Positions 47,155 through 58,973 of a stretch of DNA of 64,000 bases are shown one piece after another. The position numbers and the translations under genes are program-made. A model generated the notes under the pieces. It saw nothing but the letters and a program-made list of their open reading frames with translations. It searched no databases and was not told the origin of the DNA. Origin of the DNA: Vigna angularis (taxonomy: Eukaryota; Streptophyta; Magnoliopsida; Fabales; Fabaceae); NCBI RefSeq assembly GCF_016808095.1, contig NC_068976.1, positions 2,190,001 through 2,254,000 of the forward strand, given 5' to 3'. The stretch's first letter is position 1; each line of letters opens with the position of its first letter.

Positions 47155-47311
47155 TTCACTTCATGGAAGCAAGTGTTGTTTTAGCCGAACAGGTTGGAGT
47201 TTGGATTGAAGGTTCAAAATTATCTTGCCGTTGTTAAATTAGTACAGTATGTAACGTGTTTTGTGCTTAGGTTCTCACATACGAACGTATAAAAACCCAA
47301 ATATATGTATA

Positions 47312-49061
47312 TAGGGCTGGCCACAGTTCACTTTAAAACTCTAAACTACCGTTTATCCATATTGTTTTGTACTTAAAAAATTTAAACTATTTTTACTTAA
47401 AACCAATTATACTATTTAATAGTTCAATTTAAAACCGATTACTAAAAACCAATTATACTAGTTAACTGTGAACTGTGGTTTAGGTCATTCCCTATAACAA
47501 TTTTCTCCCTGCCTCTTACATCCTACATTGCTTTCTCAACTCTCGCCCTGTTGAAAGCTTGCCGCCGTCCAAGGTTCGCCGCCGTCGAAGGTTTGTCGTT
47601 GTCTCTCTAATTGAGTTGTGGCATTGCTACGTATAGCACCGCACAAGATGAAATGTTGTCATTTCTTTGTTTTGGTATGTCCCTCTCCCTTTTCAGTGGA
47701 AAAGGTGGTACCTTTTTTGATGGAATTTTGATGGGTGTCTCTGTTGTTTTACTTGTGTGGAGTAGGAGAAACTGGGGTTCTTTTGTTTTTTTTTACTGTT
47801 CGTGTGGTAAGTTGTGATATGTTGGAGTGTATGGACCCATTCGTGTTGTTTCCTTAATGTTTGCTGTTGAAAATTTGGTTTTTTGTTGTGATTCTAGGTT
47901 GTTTCTCCTTGTTTCCTTTGGCTCGTGGATTAAGATTAAGGTTCTAAATTATGGTTGCAGAGTCTATTTTTGTTGAGTTCTTGGTATTGAAGGAAATTGC
48001 AGCTACAGTTGTGGTTGTGGACTATTTTTTTAAAATCTTGTTCAAGGTTTAAAAGATCTACAGACTCTTTCAAGGTTTCAAAAATGATTTGCAGCTGCAA
48101 TTGTGTCACAATTTCAAGGCTTTTTGGGGTCTCTAGTTATAAATGGGGCCGCATTTGTTCTATTTATTTAGTTTTCGGTAATGTCTTGGATTGTGACAAA
48201 ACCATGACTGTAGTTGCAATTTAGAACCTTGGACTTATGGTTTAGTTTCAAGTGAGGAGATGAACTGGAAAAAAATAAAAGCATCTTTTTTTATAAGAGA
48301 ACTCTTAATTGGAGGGGAGGTATTTGAGGTCCTCATTTTCCCTTCCCTCTAAACCATTGAAGCAAACAACAAATTTTATTCAAATCCCTCTCTCCTTCCT
48401 TGTTTTTATATCTGTGTTGTATGAGGATTGGATTCCATGAACTGTAGTTTAAGTCATTTATGCAAAATATTGTTAAAATCTAAGGACAAAAGATAAAAAA
48501 TGCTAACTTTGTATTGATTTCTTGATTGGTAAATTGGAATGAAACTATTGGTGTTTTAAGGAAAAATTTAAACACTTCAGTAACTGTGTTGATCTTTAAC
48601 CCAAACCTATATTATGCCAATTACTAAATTGAAACTTTAATTTTGATCAGAGAACACCAAACGCACTAAGGGATTTCTATCTACGTTTTGTCCTTGGCAT
48701 TATACTTACTTTATCTGTTAATATTAGTTTTTCGTTAAATTTCCTTTTTAAGTATTTGGTTGAGTTAAATTTTTAAGTATCTCACCTATCCCATCTTTGT
48801 TAGCAACAACACTCAGTAAAACTCAGCGCTGAAACACTAAAGGAGCAGGCTTCAGTATTGGAGAAAGAACTGAGCTTGAAAGGAAGGGAAACTCTTGATG
48901 TGTTGAAAGAGTTGACTGGACCGTGAGCAGTATACTGCACTATAAAAATAGTTAACTGAACCACACTGCGTTATAATTAAACCTAGTTCAATTACTCTGA
49001 ACTAAAAAAACTGGTTTATAATTAATTATAAACTTTTACGGTGCGGGTTTGCCCACCCCTG
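47312..49061. mobile_element. Non-autonomous hAT element
   Basis: Terminal inverted repeats TAGGGCTGGCCACA and (inverse) CAGGGGTGGGCAAA are flanked by perfect 8-bp copies TATGTATA (47,304-47,311 and 49,062-49,069), the hAT signature. Subterminal AACCAATTATACTA and ACTGTGAACTGTGGTTTAG-type motifs fill the left arm, with related GTTAACTGAACC and AACTGGTTTATAA in the right. No hATC transposase is seen. The interior has a GC-richer patch (47,550-47,620) and a possible exon near 48,800, so host sequence may have been captured. Confidence 0.9.
48804..48926 (+). pseudogene. Possible captured exon encoding a coiled coil, inside the hAT element
   Basis: After a TTGTTAG acceptor-like site the reading QQHSVKLSAETLKEQASVLE, then KELSLKGRETLDVLKEL, is open and has heptad-like leucine spacing. 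The family is not recognised. It could also be chance; the only support is the open frame, its acidic/leucine pattern and its place inside a transposon. Confidence 0.3.
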
Positions 49062-49069
49062 TATGTATA

Positions 49070-49965
49070 TTATAACAATAATTAACACAATTATATAGTT
49101 TCCATTCACAGTTGAAAAAGGTAAACAATTGTAGTATTAAAGACGTATATGAAACAAAAAATATGAGAAATGGAGAAAACGAGAAAGAAAAGCAGAAGTA
49201 ATGTTGATGGAAATAAAAAAAGAACGGAAACTTATGAAAATTGTGTTACATGATCGAGAGAAAAAATGTTAGATATTTTAGATTATTAGATATCTTATAT
49301 ATTTGGTATTTATTTTTTATTTTTAATTATTTATATTTTATTATTTTGTTATTATTTTTTAGTTTATATTTTGAACATAATCCATATTTTTGTTCTTGCT
49401 ATACATGTTCTAAAAATAGAACAAATTATTGTACACCAAAGATATTTAACGTCTTTAGAGTGTTTGTTATAATTTTTTCAATATTGTTGCTCTTCAACAT
49501 TAAGACTTTACTGATTATATGGGTATAAGATTCATGTTCTTTTTCATGAATTGAATGAGTTATTACCTTCTACCTTTACTCTTGTATAAGAATATTGTAT
49601 AAGAAGTAGAGCAACTCTAACACTCTAGTTTAGGATGTCACGTGAGTAAAAGGACCCCATTACTTAGAAAAAAACAACTCTGATTCCATCACAATGTAGT
49701 AAAAAATTTAAACTTCATTCTGTTATTGTAAAAAATTTATGTCCATGCGAAAATAATAAATAATTCAACTACAACTGAAAATAATATCCTACAACTTCTC
49801 AACATAGTTTATTTTAAAAAAGAAATAACGTTTTGGAAACCCCAAAAATCATTCTCCACATCCCTCATTCTACATCACATCAACATCATTAGCACCATCC
49901 TCTATAATATTATATGCTCCCGTATACATACGATTATCACAAGTGAAAACTACGGTTGAAATTTA
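49070..49965. other. AT-rich intergenic stretch, nothing recognised
   Basis: The frame at 49,241-49,528 is rich in I, L, Y and F because of T-rich DNA and has no domain. Confidence 0.5.
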
Positions 49966-50462
49966 TGATTCAGAGATTAACAATTAAGAAAAATAAACAA
50001 TATGCATTAAATTCTTTAATCAAAGCAGTTCCCAATATTCCTATAACAATAAAACGGAAGCGTACCTGAAGAATTGGACATTAGGAATAATTAATGAACC
50101 TGAATTAGTCTCTGATCTTCCCTTTGTAGGGCACCTTTAGTTCTCTCTAGATTTTCTCTTCTAATGAGGATAAAGAGAAAGAAACAGGAATGAATCGATG
50201 TGCTCACAGATGGGGACCATGACCCTTTAAATAACCTATGACGGTTAATATTCTTTAGTTTCAATAATTATAATTTGGCCCCTTCAACAAATTAAAATTA
50301 TTGATGGTCTCTACACAATATACCTTTCATGATAAATATACCCTTAGCCATATTTATCTTAATTAGATCACTTTATAAAGTTGGCTAATAAAATATAAAT
50401 GACCCTAACACATTTAATAATTGTTATATATATATATATATACGTGACCCAAATTGCTAACA
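49966..50462 (-). repeat. 3' LTR of the copia element
   Basis: The inner boundary (GCTAACA, next to the purine tract) is firm. The outer boundary at TGATTCAGAG is a guess from the TG...CA rule, as no second LTR is available for comparison. It contains a (TA)n run at about 50,425-50,441. Confidence 0.6.
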
Positions 50463-50475
50463 ATCTCCCACTGGT
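50463..50475 (-). promoter_or_regulatory. Polypurine tract of the copia element
   Basis: On the minus strand CCAGTGGGAGATT lies directly before the LTR start TGTTAGC. AGTGGGAGATTG is the common form in plant copia elements. Confidence 0.8.
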
Positions 50476-50851
50476 CACAAATATATATCCATATAAATCC
50501 TTACAAATGTGTTAGACTTTATTTGCTCAAAATTGCCATTATATACCTTGAGTTTTAATTGCAACAATCGCAACTAAACCCAACAATGATCACTAATGCT
50601 GACAAAACCAAATGACATGGATACATCATGAAATGTGTAGCATGAAAATTACGGGAGGGTGACCTATACATATCTATTTTCAACTGGTCCTAACTTTAAC
50701 TTAATGAGATCAACATAATAACCTTATCGTACATAGTGTAATATCCGAATAATAATAAACCATATATTTATTAAACCAAATATGTCCAAAGACAATATAT
50801 GCATACATTAAACCAAACATAGAATACAAATACAAAAGTGACTAACTCCAA

Positions 50852-51540
50852 CTAAATTAAAGATTCCTCAAAAGCTAAAACACCCATGTGAGCAACATGC
50901 TCATGAAAGACCTTGGGTGTAATTCCCTTAGTAAGAGGATCTGCCAACATGGAGTTTGTCCTTAAGTGCTCTATAGAAATTTGTCCACTCTGCACTCTTT
51001 CCTTAACAACCAGGAATTTGATGTCAATGTGCTTTGACTTGCTCGAGCTCCTATTGTTGTTAGAATACATTACAGCTGATTTGTTGTCACAATATAACTT
51101 GAGTGGTCTTTCAATTCCTTCCATAATATGCAGTCCTATGATAAAGTTTCTCAGCCATATACCTTGATTTGATGCCTCATAGCATGCTACAAATTTTGCA
51201 GCCATGGTGGGTGAAGCCATAAGGGTTTTCTTAGCACTACGCTGAGAAACCGCGCCACCGGCCAACATGAAAATGTAACTCGAAGTGGATCTCAAACTAT
51301 CTTGGCATCCTGCAAAATCTGATTTAGAATATCCAGTGATCTCTAACCAGTCTGATCTCCTATACGTGAGCATATAATTCTTTGTTCTCTGTAAATACCT
51401 CATAACTCTTTTTGCTGCTTTCCAATGATTCATTCCTGGATTGCTTAAATATCTGCCTAAAACCCCAACTATGTAGGCTATATCCGGACACGTACATACT
51501 TGGGCATACATCAAACTCCCTACTACTGAAGCATAAGGAG
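50852..51540 (-). pseudogene. RNase H and C-terminal part of copia pol
   Basis: It reads RPDIAY-type DIAYIVGVLGRYLSNPG, HWKAAKRVMRYLQRTKNYML, then GYSKSDFAGCQDSLRSTSSY, LYCDNKSAV and SKHIDIKFLVVKERV. It ends LTKGITPKVFHEHV, the usual copia C-terminus. In the catalytic motif copia elements usually show YSDAD or YVDAD; here it is YSKSD, so one position is changed. A shift or stop near 51,515-51,763 separates it from the RT. Confidence 0.85.
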
Positions 51541-51763
51541 TCTTTTGTATTTCCTAAATTTCAGGATTTCTTTTTGGACATTGATTAAGACTGAACTTGT
51601 CTCCCTTAGCGATTGAAGTATCTCCCGCTTTACAATCCTGCATACCAAACCTTTTAAGCACTTTATCGACGTAATTCCTCTATGATAATCCTAGAATACT
51701 GCGAGATCGATCTCGATGTATCTGAATTCCTAATACAAAGGAAGCATCACCAAGATCTTTCAT

Positions 51764-52540
51764 TTATAGAAATCTATTGGTTTTGTGCAACATGTCTATA
51801 TTGTTGGTAGCAAGTAGTATGTCATCAACATACAAGACCAGGAAGATATACCTGCTCCCACTGAACTTGTGATACACACAATCATCAACCACATTTATTT
51901 CGAAACCAAATGAGATAATAACTTGATGAAATTTGTGGTACCATTGACGAGATGCCTGTTTTAGCCCATAAATGAATTTTGTCAATTTGCATACCATATT
52001 CTTTGGATCTTCTGACACAATGTTTTTTGGTTGCACCATATAAATCGTCTCATCAATGTTGCCATTGAGAAACGCCGTCTTAACATCCATTTGATGAAGC
52101 TCCAAGTCATAATGTGAAACAAGAGGCATGATTGTTCTAAAAGAGTCTTTCGATGGAATTGGAGAGAAAGTCTCTTTAAAAACAATCCCTTCCTTTTGAG
52201 TATAACCCTTTGCCACAAGACGAGCCTTATACCTCTCCACATTACCTTTAGAATCCCTTTTGGTTTTAAATATCCACTTACAACCTATGGGTTTCACACC
52301 TTCTGGCAATGGGATAAGTTCCCAAACTTTATTGTCTTGCATGGATTTATACTCCTCATTCATAGCTTCAATCCATTTTTCTGAATTAGGATCTTGCATA
52401 GCTTGATGGACGGTGACAGGGTCATCTTCCATCGTACTATTATTTTCCTCATTTTCTTGGAGAAATACTACATAGTCATCTCGGATGGCACTTCTCCTTT
52501 CTCTCATGGATCTCCGCAATGATACTGACTCATGAAGCAC
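51764..52540 (-). pseudogene. Copia reverse transcriptase
   Basis: Typical motifs in order are NSEKWIEAMNEEYKSMQDNK, KPIGCKWIFKTKRDSKGNVE, YKARLVAKGYTQKEGI, HQMDVKTAFLNGNI, KFIYGLKQASRQWYHKF, and the catalytic box VLYVDDILLA. The open part ends at 51,764. The following RT thumb is disrupted by stops before the RNase H piece. Confidence 0.9.
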
Positions 52541-52584
52541 CTGTTCTTGAGGGTCTTGAGTTTGTTCTTGTAGAGGCTGAGAAC

Positions 52585-53574
52585 TTAGCGGTGTCGTTCT
52601 CGCTTCATCAAAATCAATTGTATGAATCGAATATGGAGTTGATACCGATTCTTCCTCAAAGACAACTCTCTCACCTTATTCTTCCTCCTAAACTCAATAT
52701 CCTCAAAGAATGTAGCAGTTCCCGTCTCAAAAATATTCTTAGATTTGGGATCATAGAATTTATAGCCTCTTGATCTTTCAGAGTAACTAATAAAGTAGTT
52801 GCTCACTGTTCGAGAGTCCAATTTCTTTTCATTTGGCCTGTAAGGCCTTGCTTTAGCTGAACATCCCCACACACATAAGTGTTTTAGATTAGGCTTTCGC
52901 TCAACCCAAAGCTCATGAGGTGTTGCAGCATCTGCCTTGGTTGGCACTCTGTTTAAAATATAAGTTGCAGTCTTCAATGCCTCTCCCCAGAGTGACTCTA
53001 GCAAAGTGGAATGACATATCATACTCCTTACCATATCCTGAAGAGTCTGATTTCGTCTTTCAGCCACCCCATTCACGCTAGGTGAACCCGACATGGTGTA
53101 TTGTGGGACGATTCCACATTCCTCTAGGTACTTGGCAAAAGGTCCTAAACGTTGTTCACCTGATCCGTCATATATTCCATAGTATTCACCACCACGATCA
53201 GATATGACATTCTTAATGCGTTTGTTGAGTTGATTTTCAACTTCAACCTTGAAAGATTTGAACACGTCCAATGATTGAAACTTTTCATGGATAAGATATA
53301 GGTATGCATATCTAGAGTAATCGTCTATGAATGATATAAAATATTGTTGACCATTCCATGAAGGTGTAGGGAATGGACCACAAATGTCTGTATGTATCAG
53401 TTCTAAGACGTCTATAGCTCTATATGCACCCAATCTCGTTTTCTTGGTCTGCTTTCCTTTAACGCATTCAACACAAACATCAAAATTTGTGAAGTCAATG
53501 GAATTCAAAATCCCATTTGACACAAGTCGTTCAACTCTATTTTTAGAGATGTGACCTAGACGTCTGTGCCACAA
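52585..53574 (-). pseudogene. Copia integrase
   Basis: It begins in the GAG-pre-integrase/zinc region ([28 protein letters not shown]) and continues through the catalytic core with [33 protein letters not shown] and [18 protein letters not shown], including D, D and E. The downstream part has [18 protein letters not shown]. It is 329 codons without a stop, nearly a full domain. A stop at about 53,578 separates it from the protease piece. Confidence 0.9.
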
Positions 53575-53580
53575 TGCTCC

Positions 53581-54093
53581 TCAATCATTATTGTCAATTT
53601 TTTGCTTAGTACCAAATGATTCTATATTGAATGATTCACTGTAGGAAGCCACCGTATCAAGCATATAGAGGTTATCATTGTCTAAAAGTGAACCAGTCCC
53701 AACAATATTTGAATTTAAAGATAATTTGATTTCATTGTTTCCAAATGAACACAAATATCCTAATTTGTCCAAATAGGAAATTGAGACCAGATTTCGTCTA
53801 AATGACGGCAAAACAAAAGTGTCTTTCAAATCCAGATAGAAACTGGTGCACAATAAAAACCTAAAATGCCCTATAGCTTCCACCTCTACTGATTTTCCAT
53901 CTCTCAGATAGATCCATCTTTCAGAATCAATTGGTTTTCGGTAGCTTATACATCCTTTCATTGAAACACAGATGTTAGTAGTTGCACCAGAATCTAACCA
54001 CCAAGTGTTTATCGATATTGAAGCTAAATTGACCTCAGAACAAACCAAAGCAAGATTGTGCCTAAAGCTTATACGATCAAGGACTATCTTCAT
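53581..54093 (-). pseudogene. Copia protease region
   Basis: The active-site motif WWLDSGATTNICVS shows D-S-G, normal for copia aspartic proteases. It is followed by EAIGHFRFLLCTSFYLDLKD and FRRNLVSISYLDKLGYLCSF. The N-terminal side (LALVCSEVNLASI) is the usual link to gag, but gag with its zinc knuckle is not found between 54,094 and 54,306. Confidence 0.85.
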
Positions 54094-54324
54094 GTTCTTG
54101 TTCCAGACTTTAAAGAAATTAGCAGATATTGAAGCAATCGTAGTTGTATTTAGAATAAGAGAAACAAAGGATTTAAACTCACCGTAAAATTAATAATTAT
54201 ATAAATATAATTCAAATAATGGTCTATCCCATCTCAAGACACCCAATGCCCCATCAATATCAAGTCTTTGACAGTAATATTAACTGCTAGAGGTATCTTG
54301 GTGTAACACTACAAAAAAGAAGGG

Positions 54325-54598
54325 CATTACCGAAGGCCAAAAGCCCTCAGAAAAAGCCCAAAACCGTCGGTAGAAGACATTTACAGACGGCTTATCGACG
54401 GCCAAAAAGCCCTCCGTAATACCCTTGTCGCTAACATTTACCGAGGGCTTTCGTCCTTCGGTAATTACCGAAGGGCAGAAGCCTTCGGTAATTACCGAAG
54501 GGCAGAAGCCTTCGGTAATTACCGAAGGGCAAAAGCCTTCGGTAATCACCGAACGTGGGCATTTACCGAAGGGCAAAAGCCTTCGGTAAGTTCGAGGG
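54325..54598. repeat. 27-bp palindromic hairpin array, left arm of element C
   Basis: The unit ATTACCGAAGGGCAGAAGCC + TTCGGTA is itself an inverted repeat and occurs in tandem starting at about 54,463, 54,490 and 54,517, with flanking variants. On the minus strand it translates as a nine-residue repeat (GFCPSVITE), an artefact of the period. Confidence 0.88.
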
Positions 54599-54920
54599 AG
54601 ATGTCAGAGACATTTGTATTTATTATGAAACCAACAACAGACCTGCATAGCAATTTTCTGACACAAACAGACCTGCATAACAATTTTCAAGCACATACAC
54701 ACCTGCATAATGTGCATCTCAAAGATGCAATCATTGATCAATAATATCCATAGAACATCCATTAATCCATAGAACATGTATTCATATTAATAACATATAA
54801 CAATGTAACATAATGATGTTCTAAAATCCAAATCATTGAACTGATCTAACATCCAAATGATGTAAACTCCAAATGTTGTAATATCCAATTGTTTCTATAA
54901 CAACTAATAACAAAATGAAA

Positions 54921-55385
54921 CTAATACTGTACATAGTTATCATCAGAGCCATCTTCATCATCCTGCTCTTCTATAGATGGTTGGACTGGTGTGGGTTGGA
55001 CTGATGAGGGTTGGACTGATGTGGGCTGCTGAGGGACAGCGGGTGACGAGGAGGGTTGTGGCTGGGTCGGAGGGATATTGAATTCATCCTGTGAAGTACC
55101 AGGCAACACTCTCATGACCAGGGCCTTAAAGTTTGTAAACTCTGCTCTCAAATCAGTGATCTCCTAGTCACGTTGCTGCAGTGCCTGCGTGAGGCGGAGA
55201 ACGACCTCGTCAAGAGTAGTGGTGGAAGAAGAAGGTTGGTGCTTCAGAGTACCTCCTCTCGATGCTGTATAGTTTGCAACAAGTTGTCCTGCACTGTACA
55301 CTCGTCCCTTTTTCTTCCCACCAACGATGTCGATCCAACACTGTGTCCTACGGATGTCATCTTCTGCATTATATATCAGCAATGA
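54921..55385 (-). pseudogene. CACTA-associated protein fragment (Transposase_24/Ptta-like C-terminal end)
   Basis: The reading TQCWIDIVGGKKKGRVYSAG matches the conserved end of the plant En/Spm-associated transposase family (W-x-D-x-VGG-x-x-KGRVYG), which accompanies TNP2 in autonomous elements. A TAG at about 55,161 is followed by AEFTNFKALVMRVLP and a glutamine/proline tail (QPQPSSSPAVPQQ, VQPTPVQPSIEEQDDEDG) to the stop at 54,921. Only the last 150 codons or so are present, so element C derives from an autonomous ancestor by internal deletion. Confidence 0.7.
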
Positions 55386-56110
55386 CCCGTGTAATGCTGT
55401 GACAGATGAAATTTGCTAAGTTTTTTATTTTTCACTTCCAGACCTACGTCTACAAGAGTCACTAAAGTTTCTAAGAACATCATATGAGTAATATATACAC
55501 CAATGCCTAAGGCAGTCACAACATAAACCACAATGTAGTTACACCAATGCCTACTTCATTAATTTTGTTAATCTTTGTTTCAGTGAATTTCAAGTTCAGA
55601 GCACACGTCTTTCATTTGGAATGGAAGTGAATTAGCGGTTTTCATTATACATTTGCACACAGTTCATTCACACAGTTCATTCACAAGTTCAGAGCACACC
55701 TCTTACCTCGTCACAGACCCCTACATTGGCCTCGCCTTGCGACAGTGGAAGCCCTGGTCACGCCGCCACAGCACCGTCGTCACGCCACCACAACATCGTC
55801 GCCACACCGCCACAGCACTGTCACCACATCGCCACAACACTGCTACAGAACCCCCAAATCGCCACAAACGACCAATCACCACAACCCACAAGGCAGCGTC
55901 ACCGAACCTAGCACCCAACCCCCAAACCGCCGTCAATGAACCAATCAAGCAACGGAGACGAGAGCACCACAAGATTGTGGAGACGACAACAACACCGTTA
56001 ATTCACGGCACGAGCACAATGGGGAAGGAAAGGGAAGGGGAGCTGGAGACGAGGACAAAGGGGAGGGAAATTGGGGAAATTCTGAGTATATGGGAACGAA
56101 TACCCAATTC
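55386..56110. other. GC-rich interior of element C, no recognised gene
   Basis: Repeated CCACAACA and CGCCACAGCAC strings code for H/T/P-rich frames in all plus frames, a composition effect. A similar patch is found in element A, which suggests shared leader sequence of the family. Confidence 0.45.
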
Positions 56111-56256
56111 GAGAACTTAAACTATTGTGGACATTACCGAAGGCCAAAGACCCTCGGTATGTTATGTCACAAGCTCATGACCGTCGGTAAATAACTTAAT
56201 GAGAGTGTCAACACCCAATTTCGTCCGGATTGACTAATAGATTTATTCATGAGTGT

Positions 56257-56340
56257 AAAATAAAAATAAAAATAAAAATAAAAATAAAAATAAAAATAAA
56301 AAATAAAAAAATATATAATAATAATAAAAAATAATAAAAC
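56257..56340. repeat. (AAATAA)n-type microsatellite in the LTR
   Basis: About eight AAAATA units are followed by looser A/T repeats. Confidence 0.9.
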
Positions 56341-56345
56341 AAAAA

Positions 56346-56880
56346 AACGTTCGTCCTCCACCGAGCGCGTTCGGCTCCTTCCCCTGCATGCAACCATTCG
56401 TTCTTTATTGAACAATATCACAGACGTTCGGCCGCTCGTCCTCAACCGTTCGGCCGTCCCGTCTCATTGACGTTCGACAACTCTCAAGTTCAACCGTTCG
56501 GTCATCCACAAACTTTCCAGCACTCGACCGTTCGGCCATTCGTTCATTTAGGACGTTCGTCCTCGGCCTCAACCGTTCGGTCATCTTCAAGCGTTCGACC
56601 GTTCACCCATGCAGGTTTACCGTTCGCTCTTTAATAATTGTCAACCTGATATCTGTTAATATTTGTTAGCGTTCGGTTTTGGGCGTTCGGTCTAGTATGG
56701 TTTGATGTCACAGTGTTCGGCGCAATAGTGTTGGATCCAGTTGATTCGGTCTTAACGTTCGGCCTGCATGCTCTCTTAGCGTTCGTCCAAACAGTCTGAG
56801 GCGTTCGTTCGTGTCATTTTATTTCATTTTTATTATTTGTCTTACTAGGCGTTCGTCCAAACAATATTAGGCGTTCGTTT
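56346..56880. repeat. CGTTCGG motif cluster in the LTR
   Basis: CGTTCG, often as CGTTCGGCC or CGTTCGTCC, occurs more than twenty times in about 530 bp at irregular spacing, just upstream of the TATA box. Regular use of one CpG-rich word in U3 could mark a protein-binding array. Confidence 0.75.
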
Positions 56881-56920
56881 TATTTTAATCGTATTTTATT
56901 TTTATTTTTATTTGTTTTAA

Positions 56921-56940
56921 TAAAATATATATATATAAAA
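56921..56940 (+). promoter_or_regulatory. TATA box candidate of the Ogre-like LTR
   Basis: TAAAATATATATATATAAAA is followed by GAGGGGCCC. This would put U3 at about 750 bp and leave some 2.5 kb of R and U5. Confidence 0.5.
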
Positions 56941-58683
56941 AGAGGGGCCCATACGTCTCAATTATTCCCTAATTATTCCTACAATCTTCCACCAACCTAA
57001 TAATTTCTGCATCCTCCAACCACAGCTACCGACACTCCTCATTCTCCAATCAAGTGTGCCGACACTTATCTCTTTCTGTCAATTTAAGCCCAGGAGAATC
57101 ACCCCCAGAGGCAGGGATCTCCGTCCCGCACTCACCCTTCTCTCTGCACATCATCACAATCATCATCCACACGCCCACTGCTACTAGGCACTGACCCATC
57201 TCTGCTTATCACCCCATCTTCATCCTTACCTACGACCATCATCATTCACAAACGAGCCAACATCCACCAATCTTCATCAAACCATCATCTTCATCCCTTT
57301 CCTTTTCATTCTTCATCTCCAACACCTTTATCCTCCGTGTTGTTTCATCACCTTTACATCCTTTTGTTTCATTCATCAAGCAACCAATCGAAAACCATTA
57401 TTTCTTGAACCTGCAACCAAAGAGCATCACATGCATCTCACCAATAACCCGTAACCATCCCAACCACCCTTCCTATTCACTCCAAGATCCCCATCTCAAC
57501 ACCCGGTTTACACACAAAACTTCCATTATCCATTCATGAACATGGCTCAGTTCAACATCTTTATCCTACAGCCATCACATACAACCACATACTTCTTCAT
57601 TCTCAGAAATTCAACTCAGACCGAAACCCATTTTCCTCCGGGTTTATCACGCATATAATTCATACACAGAAGGAAACCCCAATTATTTTCTCGGCAGAAC
57701 CTCTGGTGGTGGCTGTCTCAAGGTGGAAGGCAAAACAGTGTGCCCCAAATCGGAGAGGAAACCCGTTTCAAAGAAAACGAAGAAGGGAGCAGTACAACCG
57801 GTTTTAGGAAGCGCCGTCGACTCTAGGCTGCACTGACAGCAGGCTCGGTAGTGGCAGGCAACGCGATGATGGTAGGGAGAGCTTGATGGAGAGTGGCGAC
57901 CCTGGCCGGCGCGGTGGCTGAGCTCGCCCAAGAAGCGATTCATAAAGGAGAAGGGGAAGAGCTCCGGTGACGGCCGACGATGGTCTTGACGGTGGGCATA
58001 CTGGTGGCGGTTTGGATGTAGGTGGTGGCGGCCGGTTTTGGCTGAGACAGTGGCGAGTTCGCGTGACTGGGTGGAGGTACCTCTCGTTAGCTGCTTTGGA
58101 AGAAAGACCCTAAGTCTTGGTGTTTCAATGAAGAGGGTGAGAATCTTCGAAGTGTTCTGAAGTAAGGAAAAAGGAAAAAGGCCTTGGGCCCAGCAGTGGA
58201 CTAAATCCTTTTCCCAGAAACGTAAATTTCCATTCACACTCCATTTCGTGTGGGCTTAAGCCCATTCTCTGCAAACAAAACTAAAAAAAAAGAAGAAGAA
58301 GAAGAAAAAGATTTGGACCTGACAAGCGTACACTCAATGCACCTCCAGTTTCATTTTTACACCCCTGGCGGATACAAAGACAAAAAGGAGGGGATTTTGG
58401 CCCAAACTAAGGGAGCTCCTATTTTACTTCGCCCTCTGGTTTTTTTATCTCTATACCCCTATTTTTGTTTGGTTTTCTTTTATTTTTTCTCTTGCTTTAT
58501 TTTTATGCCTTTTGCTTTCTTTTTATTAGTTGGTTTTATTGCATGTAGTCCCCTTTGTATAGTAATCCCCCATCCCTTTGTTTTATTTATATCTATTAGA
58601 CTTGTTCGTTTCGTTTTATATAAAAATTTCAAAAAGAAAAAATAAAAAATATATAAAACTTTAAAAAACATGTAATAAATATC

Positions 58684-58882
58684 GGTATGAGTACTCGTGC
58701 GATCATACGCATCAGCCTACTACTCATTACCCAAAATATAAAATAAACAAAAAAAGCCGTGTGAGTACTCGTGCGATCGTACGCATCAGCCTAGTGCTCA
58801 TTACGCAAAAAAATAAGGAAAAAGCCGTGTGAGTGCTCGTGCGATCGTACGCATCAGCCTAGTGCTCATTACGCAAAAAATC
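58684..58882. repeat. Tandem repeat in the LTR, three units of 67-75 bp
   Basis: GAGTACTCGTGCGATCGTAC and GCATCAGCCTAGTGCTCATT recur three times, with starts near 58,687, 58,760 and 58,828, separated by A-rich spacers. Confidence 0.85.
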
Positions 58883-58973
58883 TAAATATTACATCAAAAA
58901 ATACCAAAAAAATATAAAATCTTCAAAAACTAAAAAATCAACACTTTCAAACAACAAACAATCTTTCTAGCCA

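Larger units (their letters stand above)
49966..54306 (-). mobile_element. Ty1/copia LTR retrotransposon, gag missing from window, degenerate
   Basis: Minus-strand order is protease (54,093-53,581), integrase (53,574-52,585), RT (52,540-51,764) and RNase H (51,514-50,852). The order protease-integrase-RT-RNase H defines copia. The 3' LTR (to 50,462) begins TGTTAGCAATTTGGGTC after a purine tract CCAGTGGGAGAT. On the other side the reading runs only about 200 bp upstream of the protease before meeting CACTA element C at 54,307, so gag and the 5' LTR are not seen. They may lie beyond the window, because C is itself interrupted. Stops between the four pieces show it is inactive. Confidence 0.88.
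54307..56205. mobile_element. CACTA element C, right end cut off by the Ogre-like insertion
   Basis: The left terminus is CACTACAAAAAAGAAGGGC, nearly identical to element A, with subterminal TTACCGAAGG repeats at 54,325-54,595. Near the other end, TTACCGAAGGCC, CCTCGGTATG and CCGTCGGTAAATAA (56,128-56,192) are right-arm repeats, but no TAGTG end is reached before the LTR begins at 56,206. The left flank is TAA. Inside is a Transposase_24-like fragment on the minus strand and a proline/histidine/threonine-coding GC-rich patch (55,700-56,000), similar in composition to 8,560-9,020 of element A. Confidence 0.8.

Noticed and set aside
55653..56120. 155-codon plus-strand frame rich in H, T, P
   Set aside because: CACCAC/CGCCACA composition with competing frames, inside CACTA element C. 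No domain.
57683..58237. 184-codon minus-strand frame in the Ogre-like LTR
   Set aside because: It lies wholly in LTR sequence, has no recognisable domain, and its composition follows the local GC-rich patch.
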